Shown here: piece by piece, positions 45,953 to 54,698 of the stretch
Position numbering within the stretch: the first letter of the stretch is position 1
How the letters are laid out: each line of letters opens with the position of its first letter
Source of the DNA: Massilia agrisoli
GTDB taxonomy: Bacteria; Pseudomonadota; Gammaproteobacteria; Burkholderiales; Burkholderiaceae_D
Reading direction: 5' to 3'
DNA: 64,000 nucleotides
Assembly (NCBI RefSeq): GCF_020831365.1
Contig: NZ_JAJHPV010000006.1
Span: 1-64,000 of the forward strand
The notes under the pieces: model-generated
Told to the model about the DNA's origin: nothing
Seen by the model: the letters and a program-made list of their open reading frames with translations, nothing else
Databases searched by the model: none
Program-made: the position numbers and the translations under genes

Positions 45953-47665
45953 TTACATCTTGTTTGGTGCGGACACGCCGATCAGCGCGAGGCCGTTGCG
46001 CAGTACCTGGCGGGTGGCGGTGGCCAGCGCCAGGCGTGCCAGCTTGAGCGGCTCGTCATCGTCGAGCAGCCACTTGTGCGCGAAGTAGTAGCTGTGCAGC
46101 TCGCCGGCCAGCTCGCGCAGGTAGAACGCCACCTGGTGCGGGCCAAGCTCGGACTGCGCGCGCGCGAGCACTTCCGGATAGGCCGCCAGTTTGGCCAGCA
46201 GGCTCGCTTCGTGCGGGGTCGCCAGCAGCGACAGGTCGGCATTGGCCAGCTGTGCCTCGTCGCCGCCCCAGTTAGCCAGCGCCGAGCAGATGCGCGCATG
46301 GGCGTACTGCACGTAATAGACCGGGTTTTCATCGCTGGTGGCCAGCGCGACGTCGACGTCGAACACGAACTCGGTGTCGGCCTTGCGTGAAATAAGGAAG
46401 AAGCGCACGGCGTCGCGGCCCTTGCCGATGTCGCCGCCGCCCGACCATTCGATCAGGTCGCGCACGGTGACGTAGGAACCGGCGCGCTTGGAGATCTTGA
46501 CCTCCTCGCCGTCCTTCATCACGGTGACCATCTTGTGCAGCACATAGTCAGGGTAGCCTTGCGGGACGCCCATGTCGACCGCCTGCAGGCCGGCGCGCAC
46601 GCGCGCGATGGTGCCGTGGTGGTCGCTGCCCTGGATGTTAATGGCCTGGCCGAAGCCGCGCTGCCATTTGGTGATGTGGTAAGCCACGTCCGGCACGAAG
46701 TAGGTGAAGGTGCCGTCGGACTTGCGCATCACGCGGTCCTTGTCGTCGCCGTATTCGGTGGTGCGCAGCCACAGCGCGCCTTCGTGCTCGTAGGTTTTGC
46801 CGGAGCGGAGCAGGGTGTCGACGGCGGCTTCCACTTTGCCTTCGAGGTAAAGCGAGGACTCGAGGTAGTAGTTGTCGAACTTGACGCCGAAGGCCTGCAG
46901 GTCGATGTCCTGCTCGTTGCGCAGGTAGGTCACGGCGAATTTGCGGATCGATTCGATATCGTCGGCATCGCCGCTGGCGGTCACCGGCAGGCTGTCGCTG
47001 GCCGACACGGTTTTGCCGGCCATGAAGTCGTCGGCGATGTCCTGGATGTAGTCGCCGTTGTAGGCCGACTCCGGCCAGCCGGCGTCGCCCGGCTTGATGC
47101 CGCGCGCGCGCGCCTGCACCGAATTGGCCAGGGTCGCGATCTGTACGCCGGCGTCGTTGTAATAGAACTCGCGGGTGACCGCAAAGCCCTGCGCCTGGAA
47201 CAGCGCCGACAGCGCGTCGCCCAGCGCGGCCTGGCGGCCGTGGCCCACGTGCAGCGGGCCGGTCGGGTTGGCCGAGACGAATTCAAGGATGACTTTTTTG
47301 CCCTGGCCAAGCTCGCTGCGGCCGAACTGGCCCTGCTGCTGCATGATCGTGCGCACCACCGACTGCTTGGCGCTGGCCGCCACGCGCAGGTTGATGAAAC
47401 CGGGGCCGGCGATGTCGGCGCTGTCGACCAGGCCCTTGCCGGCCGGGTTCTCGAGCAGGCCGGCGACGATTTTGGTGGCCAGCTCGCGCGGGTTCATTTT
47501 CAGTTGCTTGGCCAGCTGCATGGCGATATTGCACGCGATGTCGCCGTGCGACGGGTCGCGCGGGCGCTCCAGCACGACGTTTGGCGTGAGGCCGCTGCCT
47601 TCGAGGATTGGGGCGAGGGCGGCCTGGAACAGGGCGGCGATTTCTTGTTTTTGTTGGGCGAGCAT
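45953..47665 (-). CDS. argS: Arginyl-tRNA synthetase
   Basis: The protein has 570 residues and is a class I synthetase. The HIGH motif is HVGH in [19 protein letters not shown]. The KMSKS region reads [13 protein letters not shown], close to the usual ArgRS variant. The C-terminal DALR anticodon-binding domain is present. It is first in a seven-gene minus-strand run and divergent from rsmB. Confidence 0.95.
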   Translation of the reverse strand: MLAQQKQEIAALFQAALAPILEGSGLTPNVVLERPRDPSHGDIACNIAMQLAKQLKMNPRELATKIVAGLLENPAGKGLVDSADIAGPGFINLRVAASAKQSVVRTIMQQQGQFGRSELGQGKKVILEFVSANPTGPLHVGHGRQAALGDALSALFQAQGFAVTREFYYNDAGVQIATLANSVQARARGIKPGDAGWPESAYNGDYIQDIADDFMAGKTVSASDSLPVTASGDADDIESIRKFAVTYLRNEQDIDLQAFGVKFDNYYLESSLYLEGKVEAAVDTLLRSGKTYEHEGALWLRTTEYGDDKDRVMRKSDGTFTYFVPDVAYHITKWQRGFGQAINIQGSDHHGTIARVRAGLQAVDMGVPQGYPDYVLHKMVTVMKDGEEVKISKRAGSYVTVRDLIEWSGGGDIGKGRDAVRFFLISRKADTEFVFDVDVALATSDENPVYYVQYAHARICSALANWGGDEAQLANADLSLLATPHEASLLAKLAAYPEVLARAQSELGPHQVAFYLRELAGELHSYYFAHKWLLDDDEPLKLARLALATATRQVLRNGLALIGVSAPNKM

Positions 47666-47847
47666 GTGCGGTGGTCTGTAAAGTGAAGGTGCGGTGGCTG
47701 GGCCACGGGCAAAGATTGGTCAATTATACTGGTTTGGGGCCGCCCGGAGTACCGCCGGCTACTGCGCACCGGTGGCTTGTTTAAGCTTGGCTTATGTATT
47801 CACCCGGTACAATGGCGCCTTTCATTAGCACTATTGTAAAGACGACC

Positions 47848-49278
47848 ATGACCGACAAGCGCCCGACGCTCTCCCTGAAGCCAGCGCCCAAGAAGACCGG
47901 CGCGCCGAAACGCGCACCCGCGCCTGCGATCCGGCCCAGCTACGAGGTCAAGCCGGTGCTGCAAAGCGGCTACCGGCCTGACCTGCGCGACGACTCGCTG
48001 GCGCTGGCGCTGACCGGCGCCGCCCACGCGGTGGCGCAGGTGCGCGGCGGGGTCACCCTGCCGCAGGCGCTTGGGGTGGCCTTCGGCGTGATGGACGCTT
48101 CGCCGCAGGCGCGCGGCGCAATCCAGGACATCGCTTACCGCGCCATGCGCAAGCTGGGCCGAAGCGAGGTGCTGGTCGGGCTGATGACGTCGAAAGCCCC
48201 GGAGCCGCCGATGCTGGCCGGCCTGCTGTGCAGCGCGCTGGCGCTGCTTGACACGCCGGAAGGACAGGCCGCGGCCTACGAGGAATTCACCGTGGTCGAC
48301 CAGGCCGTGACGGCCGCGGCCGCGCATCCCGACATGGCGCATGCGCGCGGCATGGTCAACGCGGTGCTGCGGCGCTTCCTGCGCGAGCGCGCGGCGCTGG
48401 TGGCCGAAGCCGTCAAGCAGCCGGTCGCCGAGTGGAACTACCCGGACTGGTGGATCGATGCGGCCAGGGCGGCTTACCCGCGCCAGTGGCAGCAGATTCT
48501 TGCGGCCGGCAATGAAGCTCCGCCGCTGACCCTGCGCGTCAACCGCCGCAAGAGCAGCGTCGACGACTACCTGAAGCTGCTGCTCGGCGCCGGCATTGGC
48601 GCCACCCAGGTCGGCCCGAGCGCGGTCCGCCTCGACAAGCCGCTGCCGGTCACCCAGATCCCAGGCTTCGAGGCTGGCGTGGTGTCGGTGCAGGACGCCG
48701 GCGCCCAGGTCGCCGCGCCGCTGCTCGACCTGGCCGACGGCATGCGCGTGCTCGATGCGTGCGCCGCCCCGGGAGGCAAGACCGGCCATATCCTCGAACT
48801 GGCCGATGTCGACCTGACGGCGCTCGACTCCGACCCGAAGCGCCTGGTGCGGGTGCGCGAGAACCTCGACCGCCTCGGCATGCAGGCCACCCTGGCGCCG
48901 GCCCTGGCGCAGGAGAGCGGCTGGTGGGACGGCCGCCAGTTCGACCGCATCCTGGCCGACGTGCCGTGCACCGCCTCGGGCATCGTGCGGCGCCATCCGG
49001 ACATCCGCTGGCTGCGCCGCAAGGGCGACACGCTCCAACTTGCAACACTTTCGGCCAAAATTCTCGACAACCTTTGGCAGATGCTGCGGCCCAATGGTAA
49101 ATTGCTGTTCGTGACATGTTCGCTATGGCCCCAGGAATCGGAGGCGCAGGCCGCCGCGTTCGCGGTGCGCCACCAGGCGATCCGCCTCGACGCGCCAGGC
49201 CAGCTCCTTCCAGGCGCCTCTGCCGGGCAGGATCACGACGGATTGTTTTACGCGCTATTCCAAAAGAAGGCTGCGTGA
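47848..49278 (+). CDS. rsmB: 16S rRNA (cytosine-967-C5)-methyltransferase RsmB
   Basis: The protein has 476 residues. An N-terminal NusB-like domain is followed by a SAM-dependent RsmB/NOP methyltransferase domain with DACAAPGGKTGHILEL, the catalytic Cys in ILADVPCTASGIVRRHPDI and a second Cys in LLFVTCSLWPQESEAQ. It methylates C967 of 16S rRNA. I chose ATG 47848; in-frame starts at 47794 and 47812 would add 12-18 residues. It begins a run with the DUF4390 and NtrY-like genes, an order common in this group. Confidence 0.93.
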   Translation: MTDKRPTLSLKPAPKKTGAPKRAPAPAIRPSYEVKPVLQSGYRPDLRDDSLALALTGAAHAVAQVRGGVTLPQALGVAFGVMDASPQARGAIQDIAYRAMRKLGRSEVLVGLMTSKAPEPPMLAGLLCSALALLDTPEGQAAAYEEFTVVDQAVTAAAAHPDMAHARGMVNAVLRRFLRERAALVAEAVKQPVAEWNYPDWWIDAARAAYPRQWQQILAAGNEAPPLTLRVNRRKSSVDDYLKLLLGAGIGATQVGPSAVRLDKPLPVTQIPGFEAGVVSVQDAGAQVAAPLLDLADGMRVLDACAAPGGKTGHILELADVDLTALDSDPKRLVRVRENLDRLGMQATLAPALAQESGWWDGRQFDRILADVPCTASGIVRRHPDIRWLRRKGDTLQLATLSAKILDNLWQMLRPNGKLLFVTCSLWPQESEAQAAAFAVRHQAIRLDAPGQLLPGASAGQDHDGLFYALFQKKAA

Positions 49279-49326
49279 CGCGGGTCCTGTCGGCACTCAA
49301 ACGATGATTAAGGCTCTGGCCCACTT

Positions 49327-49890
49327 GTGACACTACGATTTCTTCGACTCCTGGCATGCCAGCTGCTGCTGGCGCTTGCGTGCGCCCAGGCGCATGCGGC
49401 CGACGGCGTAGACGTCACGCGTGCCCGCATCGAGGCGACAGAGGACGGCTACAAGCTCGATGCCGCCTACGCCTTCGAGCTCACGCCGGCCGTGGAGGAC
49501 GCCATCCACCATGGCGTCCACCTGTACTTCACCACCGAGGTGCGCCTGACTCGCCCGCGCTGGTACTGGCGCGACGAAAAGGCTGCGTCGGCCAAGCAGA
49601 CCATCCATATCTGGTACAACGTCATCACGCGCGAGTACAACGTGCTGCCGCTTGGCAGCGTCAAGCAAAGCTTCCAGACGCTGGAAGACGCGCTTTTCCT
49701 GATTCGGCGCCCGAGCCGCTGGGTAGTTGCGCCGAAAGGCGCGCTCACGCCCGGCGAGACCTATGACGTGACACTGCGCATGGGGATGAACCGCGATTAC
49801 ATGTCCAAGCCGATCCAGGTCAATGCGGTCAGCAACGCCGGCTGGCGCCTGTCATCCGATTACAAAACCTTCAAGTACAAGGCCGAGTAA
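49327..49890 (+). CDS. DUF4390 domain-containing exported protein
   Basis: The protein has 187 residues. A signal peptide ends near AQAHA-AD (about residue 24). The mature part, with TRPRWYWRDEKAAS and YNVITREYNVLPLGS, is typical of DUF4390, a family of unknown function found next to NtrY-like kinases. It is probably periplasmic and may be a sensory partner of the kinase. GTG 49327 is the start; the kinase gene begins right after its stop. Confidence 0.88.
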   Translation: MTLRFLRLLACQLLLALACAQAHAADGVDVTRARIEATEDGYKLDAAYAFELTPAVEDAIHHGVHLYFTTEVRLTRPRWYWRDEKAASAKQTIHIWYNVITREYNVLPLGSVKQSFQTLEDALFLIRRPSRWVVAPKGALTPGETYDVTLRMGMNRDYMSKPIQVNAVSNAGWRLSSDYKTFKYKAE

Positions 49891-52167
49891 GTGAAACAGG
49901 GATTGCGGTACGCGGTAGTCGTCGCTGGCGGCGTCGTCAGCATCCTGTTGTTCCTGCTCGCCAGCGCCTCCGACAGCTCCGGCTTCTTCGACCGCTACTA
50001 CTCCTGGCTGCTTGGCCTGAACGCCGCGGTCGCCGCCACCCTGCTGGTGTTCTCCATCGTCGCGCTGGCGCGCCTGTATTCACGCTACAAGTCCGGCAAG
50101 TTCGGATCGCGCCTGATGGCGCGCCTGATGATGCTGTTCGCCGCCATCGGCATCCTGCCGGGCCTCGTCATCTTCCTTGTCTCGGTCCAGTTCGTATCGC
50201 ATTCGATCGAGTCCTGGTTCGACGTCAAGATCGAGGCCGCGCTGCAATCGGGCGTGAACCTCGGCGTGGCGGCGCTCGACCAGGCGCTGTCCGAACTGGG
50301 CGCGCAGGCCGAGGTGACCGCCGCCACGGTGGCCGGGCAGGACGTCTACTCCGGCCAGCAAATCCTCAAGCGCCTGCTGGACGAACGCGAAGGCATGCAG
50401 AACGCGATGATCATCGGCGCCGACGGCAAGGTGCTGGCGAGCGCCTCGCTGAACCGGCGCGCGGCCGACCTGCAGGCCGATATCCCGACCCCGCAAATGC
50501 TGCTGCAGGCCGTGATGCCGGGCGGTTATGCGCGCCCCGAAGGCGGTATCGAGCGCGACTTCCGCGAGGCGCCAGGCGCCTCCGATACCGCGCATGACGC
50601 GGCCACCGGCCTGCGCCTGCGCGTGGTGCAGGCGATTCCCGAACCGCCAGGCGCGCAGCCGCGCTTTTTACAGTTGATGCAGGCGGTGCCGGTGCACCTG
50701 GCCTCGAATGCGGAAGTGCTGCGCAGCGCCTACAGCGAATACCAGGAGCGCTTTGTGGCCCGCGTGGCGCTGCGCAAGATGTATATCGAGACGCTGACCC
50801 TGACCCTGCTGCTGGCGATCTTTGGCGCGATCGCCAGCGCCTTCGTCATCGCCGGCCGGCTGGCGCAGCCGCTGCTGGTGCTGGCCGAAGGCACGCGCGC
50901 GGTGGCCGAGGGCGACCTGTCGCCGCGCCCGATCGTGGCGACCAACGACGAACTGGGCACCCTGACCCAGTCGTTCAACATGATGACCGGCCAGCTGTTC
51001 GAAGCGCGCAGCGCCGTCGAGCGCAACCGCTCGGCGCTGCAAAGCGCCAAGGCCCACCTGGAGTCGGTGCTGGCCAATATGTCGGCGGGGGTGATCGTGC
51101 TCGACGCCGATTTCCATGTGGTGAACTCGAACGAAGCGGTCGAACGCATCTTGCAGCACCCGGTGGCCGCCCACCTCGGCGCGGCGCTGTCGGAAATCGC
51201 CGGCCTCGAAGTGTTTGCCGGCGCCGTCAACCGCGCGTTCTCGGCGCAGAGCGCGGGATCGGCGGCGGGCAGCGCGCGCCTGCGCAGCCACTGGCAGCAG
51301 CAGATCGAGATTCCGCGCCGGCCGGGCAGCGGCGACGACCACGACCTCACCCTGCTGGCGCGCGGCTCGCGCCTTCCGGTGGGCGCGGGCAGCGGCTTTA
51401 TCGTGGTGTTCGACGATATCTCGGACGTGATCTCGGCCCAGCGTTCGATCGCCTGGGGCGAGGTGGCGCGCCGCCTGGCGCACGAAATCAAGAACCCGCT
51501 GACGCCGATCCAGCTGGCCGCCGAGCGGATGCAGATGAAGCTTGAAGGCCACCTCGAACAGAAGGAAGCCGACCTGCTGAACCGCGGCACCGCCACCATC
51601 GTCAACCAGGTCGACGCAATGAAGCGCATGGTCGACGACTTCCGCGACTATGCCAAGGCGCCGCCGGCCCACCTCGAGACGCTCGACCTGAATGCCCTGA
51701 TCGGCGAGATCCTCGACCTCTACCTGGCCGGCGACGGCAGCGATATCATCCACGCCGCGCTGGCGCCAGGCCTGCCTGCGGTGATGGGCGACCCGACCCA
51801 GTTGCGCCAGGTGATACACAACCTGCTGCAAAATGCGCAGGATGCGATGAACGACCGGCCGCCCGGCGCGCCGCCGCCGCGCATCGACATCACCACGGAG
51901 GCGATCCACTACCAGGGTGCGGGCGGCGCCGCCGGCACCGCGGTACGCCTGTCGATCGTCGATAACGGTCCCGGGTTCGCGCCGCGCATCCTGGCGCGCG
52001 CGTTCGAACCGTATGTTACGTCGAAGGTGCGCGGCACCGGCCTTGGCCTGCCGATGGTGAAAAAAATCGTCGACGAACACGGTGGCAGGATCGACATCCA
52101 GAACCGTAGTGACGGAACAGGCGCGTCAGTCTTGATTTTGCTGTTAAAGTTAGCGCCTGCGGCATAG
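49891..52167 (+). CDS. NtrY-like sensor histidine kinase
   Basis: The protein has 758 residues. Several membrane helices near the N-terminus (about 5-25, 40-60, 75-100) and one near 300-320 bracket a periplasmic domain. HAMP (ARPLLVLAEGTRAVAEGDL-like), PAS (LANMSAGVIVLDADFHVVN), HisKA with HEIKNPLTPIQ (His531) and HATPase_c (NLLQNAQDAMND, GLGLPMVKKIV) follow. This is the layout of NtrY. The start is GTG directly after the DUF4390 stop, so coupling is tight. Its partner is the response regulator encoded 90 bases downstream. Confidence 0.92.
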   Translation: MKQGLRYAVVVAGGVVSILLFLLASASDSSGFFDRYYSWLLGLNAAVAATLLVFSIVALARLYSRYKSGKFGSRLMARLMMLFAAIGILPGLVIFLVSVQFVSHSIESWFDVKIEAALQSGVNLGVAALDQALSELGAQAEVTAATVAGQDVYSGQQILKRLLDEREGMQNAMIIGADGKVLASASLNRRAADLQADIPTPQMLLQAVMPGGYARPEGGIERDFREAPGASDTAHDAATGLRLRVVQAIPEPPGAQPRFLQLMQAVPVHLASNAEVLRSAYSEYQERFVARVALRKMYIETLTLTLLLAIFGAIASAFVIAGRLAQPLLVLAEGTRAVAEGDLSPRPIVATNDELGTLTQSFNMMTGQLFEARSAVERNRSALQSAKAHLESVLANMSAGVIVLDADFHVVNSNEAVERILQHPVAAHLGAALSEIAGLEVFAGAVNRAFSAQSAGSAAGSARLRSHWQQQIEIPRRPGSGDDHDLTLLARGSRLPVGAGSGFIVVFDDISDVISAQRSIAWGEVARRLAHEIKNPLTPIQLAAERMQMKLEGHLEQKEADLLNRGTATIVNQVDAMKRMVDDFRDYAKAPPAHLETLDLNALIGEILDLYLAGDGSDIIHAALAPGLPAVMGDPTQLRQVIHNLLQNAQDAMNDRPPGAPPPRIDITTEAIHYQGAGGAAGTAVRLSIVDNGPGFAPRILARAFEPYVTSKVRGTGLGLPMVKKIVDEHGGRIDIQNRSDGTGASVLILLLKLAPAA

Positions 52168-52257
52168 TGGCGTAAGGTAAGAATCAAGAATAGAATCATG
52201 GCTTCGGCGGCATGCCACGCGTGCGGCCCAGCATGGGCGAAATCAGGAAGGCATTAG

Positions 52258-52977
52258 ATGGCAAACATACTCGTAGTTGATGATGAAATGGGCATCCGCG
52301 AGCTCCTCTCGGAGATCCTTGGCGATGAAGGCCATGCGATCCAACTCGCCGAAAATGCGCAGCAGGCACGCGATGCGCGGGCGGCGGGCGCGCCCGACCT
52401 GGTACTGCTCGACATCTGGATGCCGGATACGGACGGCGTCACCCTGCTCAAGGAATGGCAGCGCGACGGCCTGTTGACGATGCCGGTCATTATGATGTCG
52501 GGCCACGCGACAATCGACACGGCCGTCGAGGCGACCCGTATTGGCGCGCTGAATTTCCTCGAAAAGCCGATCGCGCTGCAAAAACTGCTCAAGGCGGTGC
52601 AGCAGGGCCTGTCGCGCGCCCAGGAAGTGGTGCGCGCCCCGGCCATCGCGCCGCGCCCGATGATGGCGGCGCAGGTCGAGGAAAGCATCGTGGCGGGGGC
52701 GCCGATGTTCGCCGCCAGCCCGCAGCCGGTAGGCATCCCGGCCCGCGTCGGCGGCCTGCCGAATGGCGAAGGACACGGCTACAACCTGTCGTTCGACCTG
52801 CCGCTGCGCGAGGCGCGCGACGCCTTCGAGCGTATGTACTTCGAACACCACCTCGGGCGCGAAGGGGGCAGCATGACCCGCGTGGCCGAAAAAACCGGCC
52901 TCGAGCGCACCCACCTGTACCGCAAGCTCAAGCAACTCGGCGTCGAGCCGGGCAAGCTGGCCAAAAAAGGCCAATGA
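52258..52977 (+). CDS. Response regulator, NtrX-like without the AAA+ domain
   Basis: The protein has 239 residues. The receiver (1-120) has its phospho-acceptor Asp52 in LVLLDIWMPDTDG. The C-terminus is a Fis-type helix-turn-helix (about 183-232, MTRVAEKTGLERTHLYRKLK), as in NtrX. Between them are only about 60 Ala/Pro-rich residues where NtrX/NtrC has a sigma-54-activating AAA+ domain (no Walker A, no GAFTGA). It should bind DNA but cannot drive sigma-54. The coding frame is intact, so this looks like a stable form and not a broken gene. Confidence 0.9.
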   Translation: MANILVVDDEMGIRELLSEILGDEGHAIQLAENAQQARDARAAGAPDLVLLDIWMPDTDGVTLLKEWQRDGLLTMPVIMMSGHATIDTAVEATRIGALNFLEKPIALQKLLKAVQQGLSRAQEVVRAPAIAPRPMMAAQVEESIVAGAPMFAASPQPVGIPARVGGLPNGEGHGYNLSFDLPLREARDAFERMYFEHHLGREGGSMTRVAEKTGLERTHLYRKLKQLGVEPGKLAKKGQ

Positions 52978-53345
52978 CCGCAGCGGCGCTGCCGGCCACG
53001 CTCGTGACCGGCCCCAGCGCTGCTGCGCGCGAGGCGGCCATCGGCGCCAGCCTGGCCGCCATGGGGCAGGGCGGCCACCTGGCCGTCATCCTCGAAGGCC
53101 TGCCCGATCCCCGCTCCATCCTCACTCCCTCCGGCTCCCTCGAAGTGCACCGCATCGCACCCGGTTGCGTATGCTGCACCGGCAATCTGGTTTTGCGTGT
53201 AACATTAAATCGTGTCCTGCGCCGGCGGCCCGAGCGCCTCTATATCGGGCTTGCCAGCACGGAACATCTTGATCAGTTGCGATCGTGGCTGCAGCAACCG
53301 CCATACGATCAGCTGTTGGAACTGACCCCGGACCTCAGCACTTGA
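52974..53345 (+). CDS. Short CobW-like protein without a P-loop
   Basis: The protein has 123 residues. IAPGCVCCTGNLVLRVTLNR (Cys65, Cys67, Cys68) matches the CxCC metal-binding motif of COG0523/CobW GTPases and the helix that follows. The start, LVTGPSAAAREAAIG, sits where CobW has its Walker A loop, but the GKT is missing, and the C-terminal domain is absent. It therefore probably cannot hydrolyse GTP. The ATG overlaps the response-regulator stop by four bases, so it is part of the rsmB-NtrY operon. Function is unknown; metal binding is an inference. Confidence 0.7.
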   Translation: MTAAALPATLVTGPSAAAREAAIGASLAAMGQGGHLAVILEGLPDPRSILTPSGSLEVHRIAPGCVCCTGNLVLRVTLNRVLRRRPERLYIGLASTEHLDQLRSWLQQPPYDQLLELTPDLST

Positions 53346-53454
53346 ATTTGGTTCCGGGATCCCCACCTCCCCATTGAACGGAGTGGAAAGTCAGCCGTCT
53401 GAACGCAGGCGGTTCCGATCTGCAAAACCGTCTGATCGAGTGAAGGAGTGACTT

Positions 53455-53712
53455 ATGAATATGATCTACAACAGCGAACAGTACAGCGTCGTCGAGTTCG
53501 GCGTTGACCAGAACCTCGAAGCCCTGCGCTTCGGCGGTTATGAGATCGTCGACAAGTCGGGCCGCCGCGAAGCATTTATCGGCGGCAAGCTGGCACAATC
53601 GTTCCGCCGCGACGTCAATACGCTGATCGCCAGCGAACCTACCATGGAAGAGATTGACGACTTCCTCGGTTCGTACGATTCGTTGATGAGCAATCCTGTG
53701 CTCCTGCACTAA
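53455..53712 (+). CDS. DUF3567 domain-containing protein
   Basis: The protein has 85 residues and belongs to the DUF3567 (BTH_I0359-like) family, which has no known function. It reads MNMIYNSEQYSVVEFGV at the start, has GGYEIVDKSGRREAFIGG and ends in DSLMSNPVLLH, as in other Betaproteobacteria. A strong ribosome site (GAAGGAG) precedes the ATG. There is no signal peptide. Confidence 0.88.
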   Translation: MNMIYNSEQYSVVEFGVDQNLEALRFGGYEIVDKSGRREAFIGGKLAQSFRRDVNTLIASEPTMEEIDDFLGSYDSLMSNPVLLH

Positions 53713-53844
53713 ACCTGGGCCGGACGTGGGTCCCCTGCGGGCGGCCCACGCACCCGGCGCCTCCCGGCATTTCTCCCCTCTATATCGGCCGCACGGCCTG
53801 TCCCGGTTTGCAGCAGCTCAAAGCGCGCATGGTAAGCTTGCGCC

Positions 53845-54612
53845 ATGTGCCAACTTCTCGGAATGAACTGCAATGTCCCTACGGACATTGTTTTTAGCTT
53901 CACCGGCTTTGCCCTGCGCGGCGGCCGCACCGACACCCACCACGACGGCTGGGGCATCGCATTTTTCGAAGGCCCCGGCGTGCGCCTGTTCGTCGATCAC
54001 ATGCCGGCGATCGAGTCTCCCGTTGCCGAACTGATCAAACGCTACCCGATCAAGTCCAAAAACGTCATTGCGCACATCCGCAAGGCGACCCAGGGCCATG
54101 TTGCGCTGGAAAACTGCCATCCCTTCGTGCGCGAACTGTGGGGGCGCTACTGGGTGTTTGCCCACAATGGCGACCTGAAGGACTTCGATCCGGGGCTCGA
54201 TGGTCCGTTCCGCCCGGTAGGCACGACCGATAGCGAGCGCGCCTTCTGCTACCTGCTGCAGGAGCTGCGCGCGCGTTTTGGCGACGAACCGCCGCCGCTG
54301 GACGCCCTGCGGGCCGTGCTCGGCGAGCTGGTCCGCGCCATTGCCGCGCACGGCACTTTCAACATGATGCTGTCGGACGGCTCGGCCCTGTTCGCCCATT
54401 GCTCGACCGCCCTGCATTACGTGGTGCGCCAGTATCCGTTTCCTACCGCCAAGCTGGCCGACGAGGATGTCAGCGTCGATTTCGCCCAGGTCACCACCCC
54501 GCAGGACAGGGTGGCGGTGATCGTGACCGCGCCGCTGACCACCAACGAGGCGTGGACGGCGTTCGCCAGCGGCGAGATCAAGGTGTTCGTCGACGGCTGG
54601 CCGCTCGACTAA
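53845..54612 (+). CDS. Class II glutamine amidotransferase (YafJ-like)
   Basis: The protein has 255 residues. Cys2 (MCQLLGMNCN) would be the nucleophile once Met is removed. THHDGWGIAFFEGPG, NVIAHIRKATQGHV, NCHPFV and FAHNGDLKDF are class II GATase motifs. No synthase domain is fused, so the acceptor of the ammonia is unknown. Confidence 0.9.
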   Translation: MCQLLGMNCNVPTDIVFSFTGFALRGGRTDTHHDGWGIAFFEGPGVRLFVDHMPAIESPVAELIKRYPIKSKNVIAHIRKATQGHVALENCHPFVRELWGRYWVFAHNGDLKDFDPGLDGPFRPVGTTDSERAFCYLLQELRARFGDEPPPLDALRAVLGELVRAIAAHGTFNMMLSDGSALFAHCSTALHYVVRQYPFPTAKLADEDVSVDFAQVTTPQDRVAVIVTAPLTTNEAWTAFASGEIKVFVDGWPLD

Positions 54613-54642
54613 ACCGGTCGATCAATGACAAAAAAGCCACAA

Positions 54643-54684
54643 AAACGGAAATAAAGGTTAAAGTATCGCCCATAATTTCCGTTT
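54643..54684 (+). promoter_or_regulatory. Inverted repeat with a sigma-28-like -10 element upstream of the HDOD gene
   Basis: AAACGGAAAT and ATTTCCGTTT pair perfectly around a 22-base loop, just before the HDOD gene. Within the loop and second arm, GCCCATAA (54668-54675) matches the flagellar sigma-28 -10 box GCCGATAA at seven of eight bases. The -35 box is weak (TAAA is three bases too close), so a flagellar promoter is only a possibility. Confidence 0.35.
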
Positions 54685-54698
54685 AGAACTGGCCCCGC

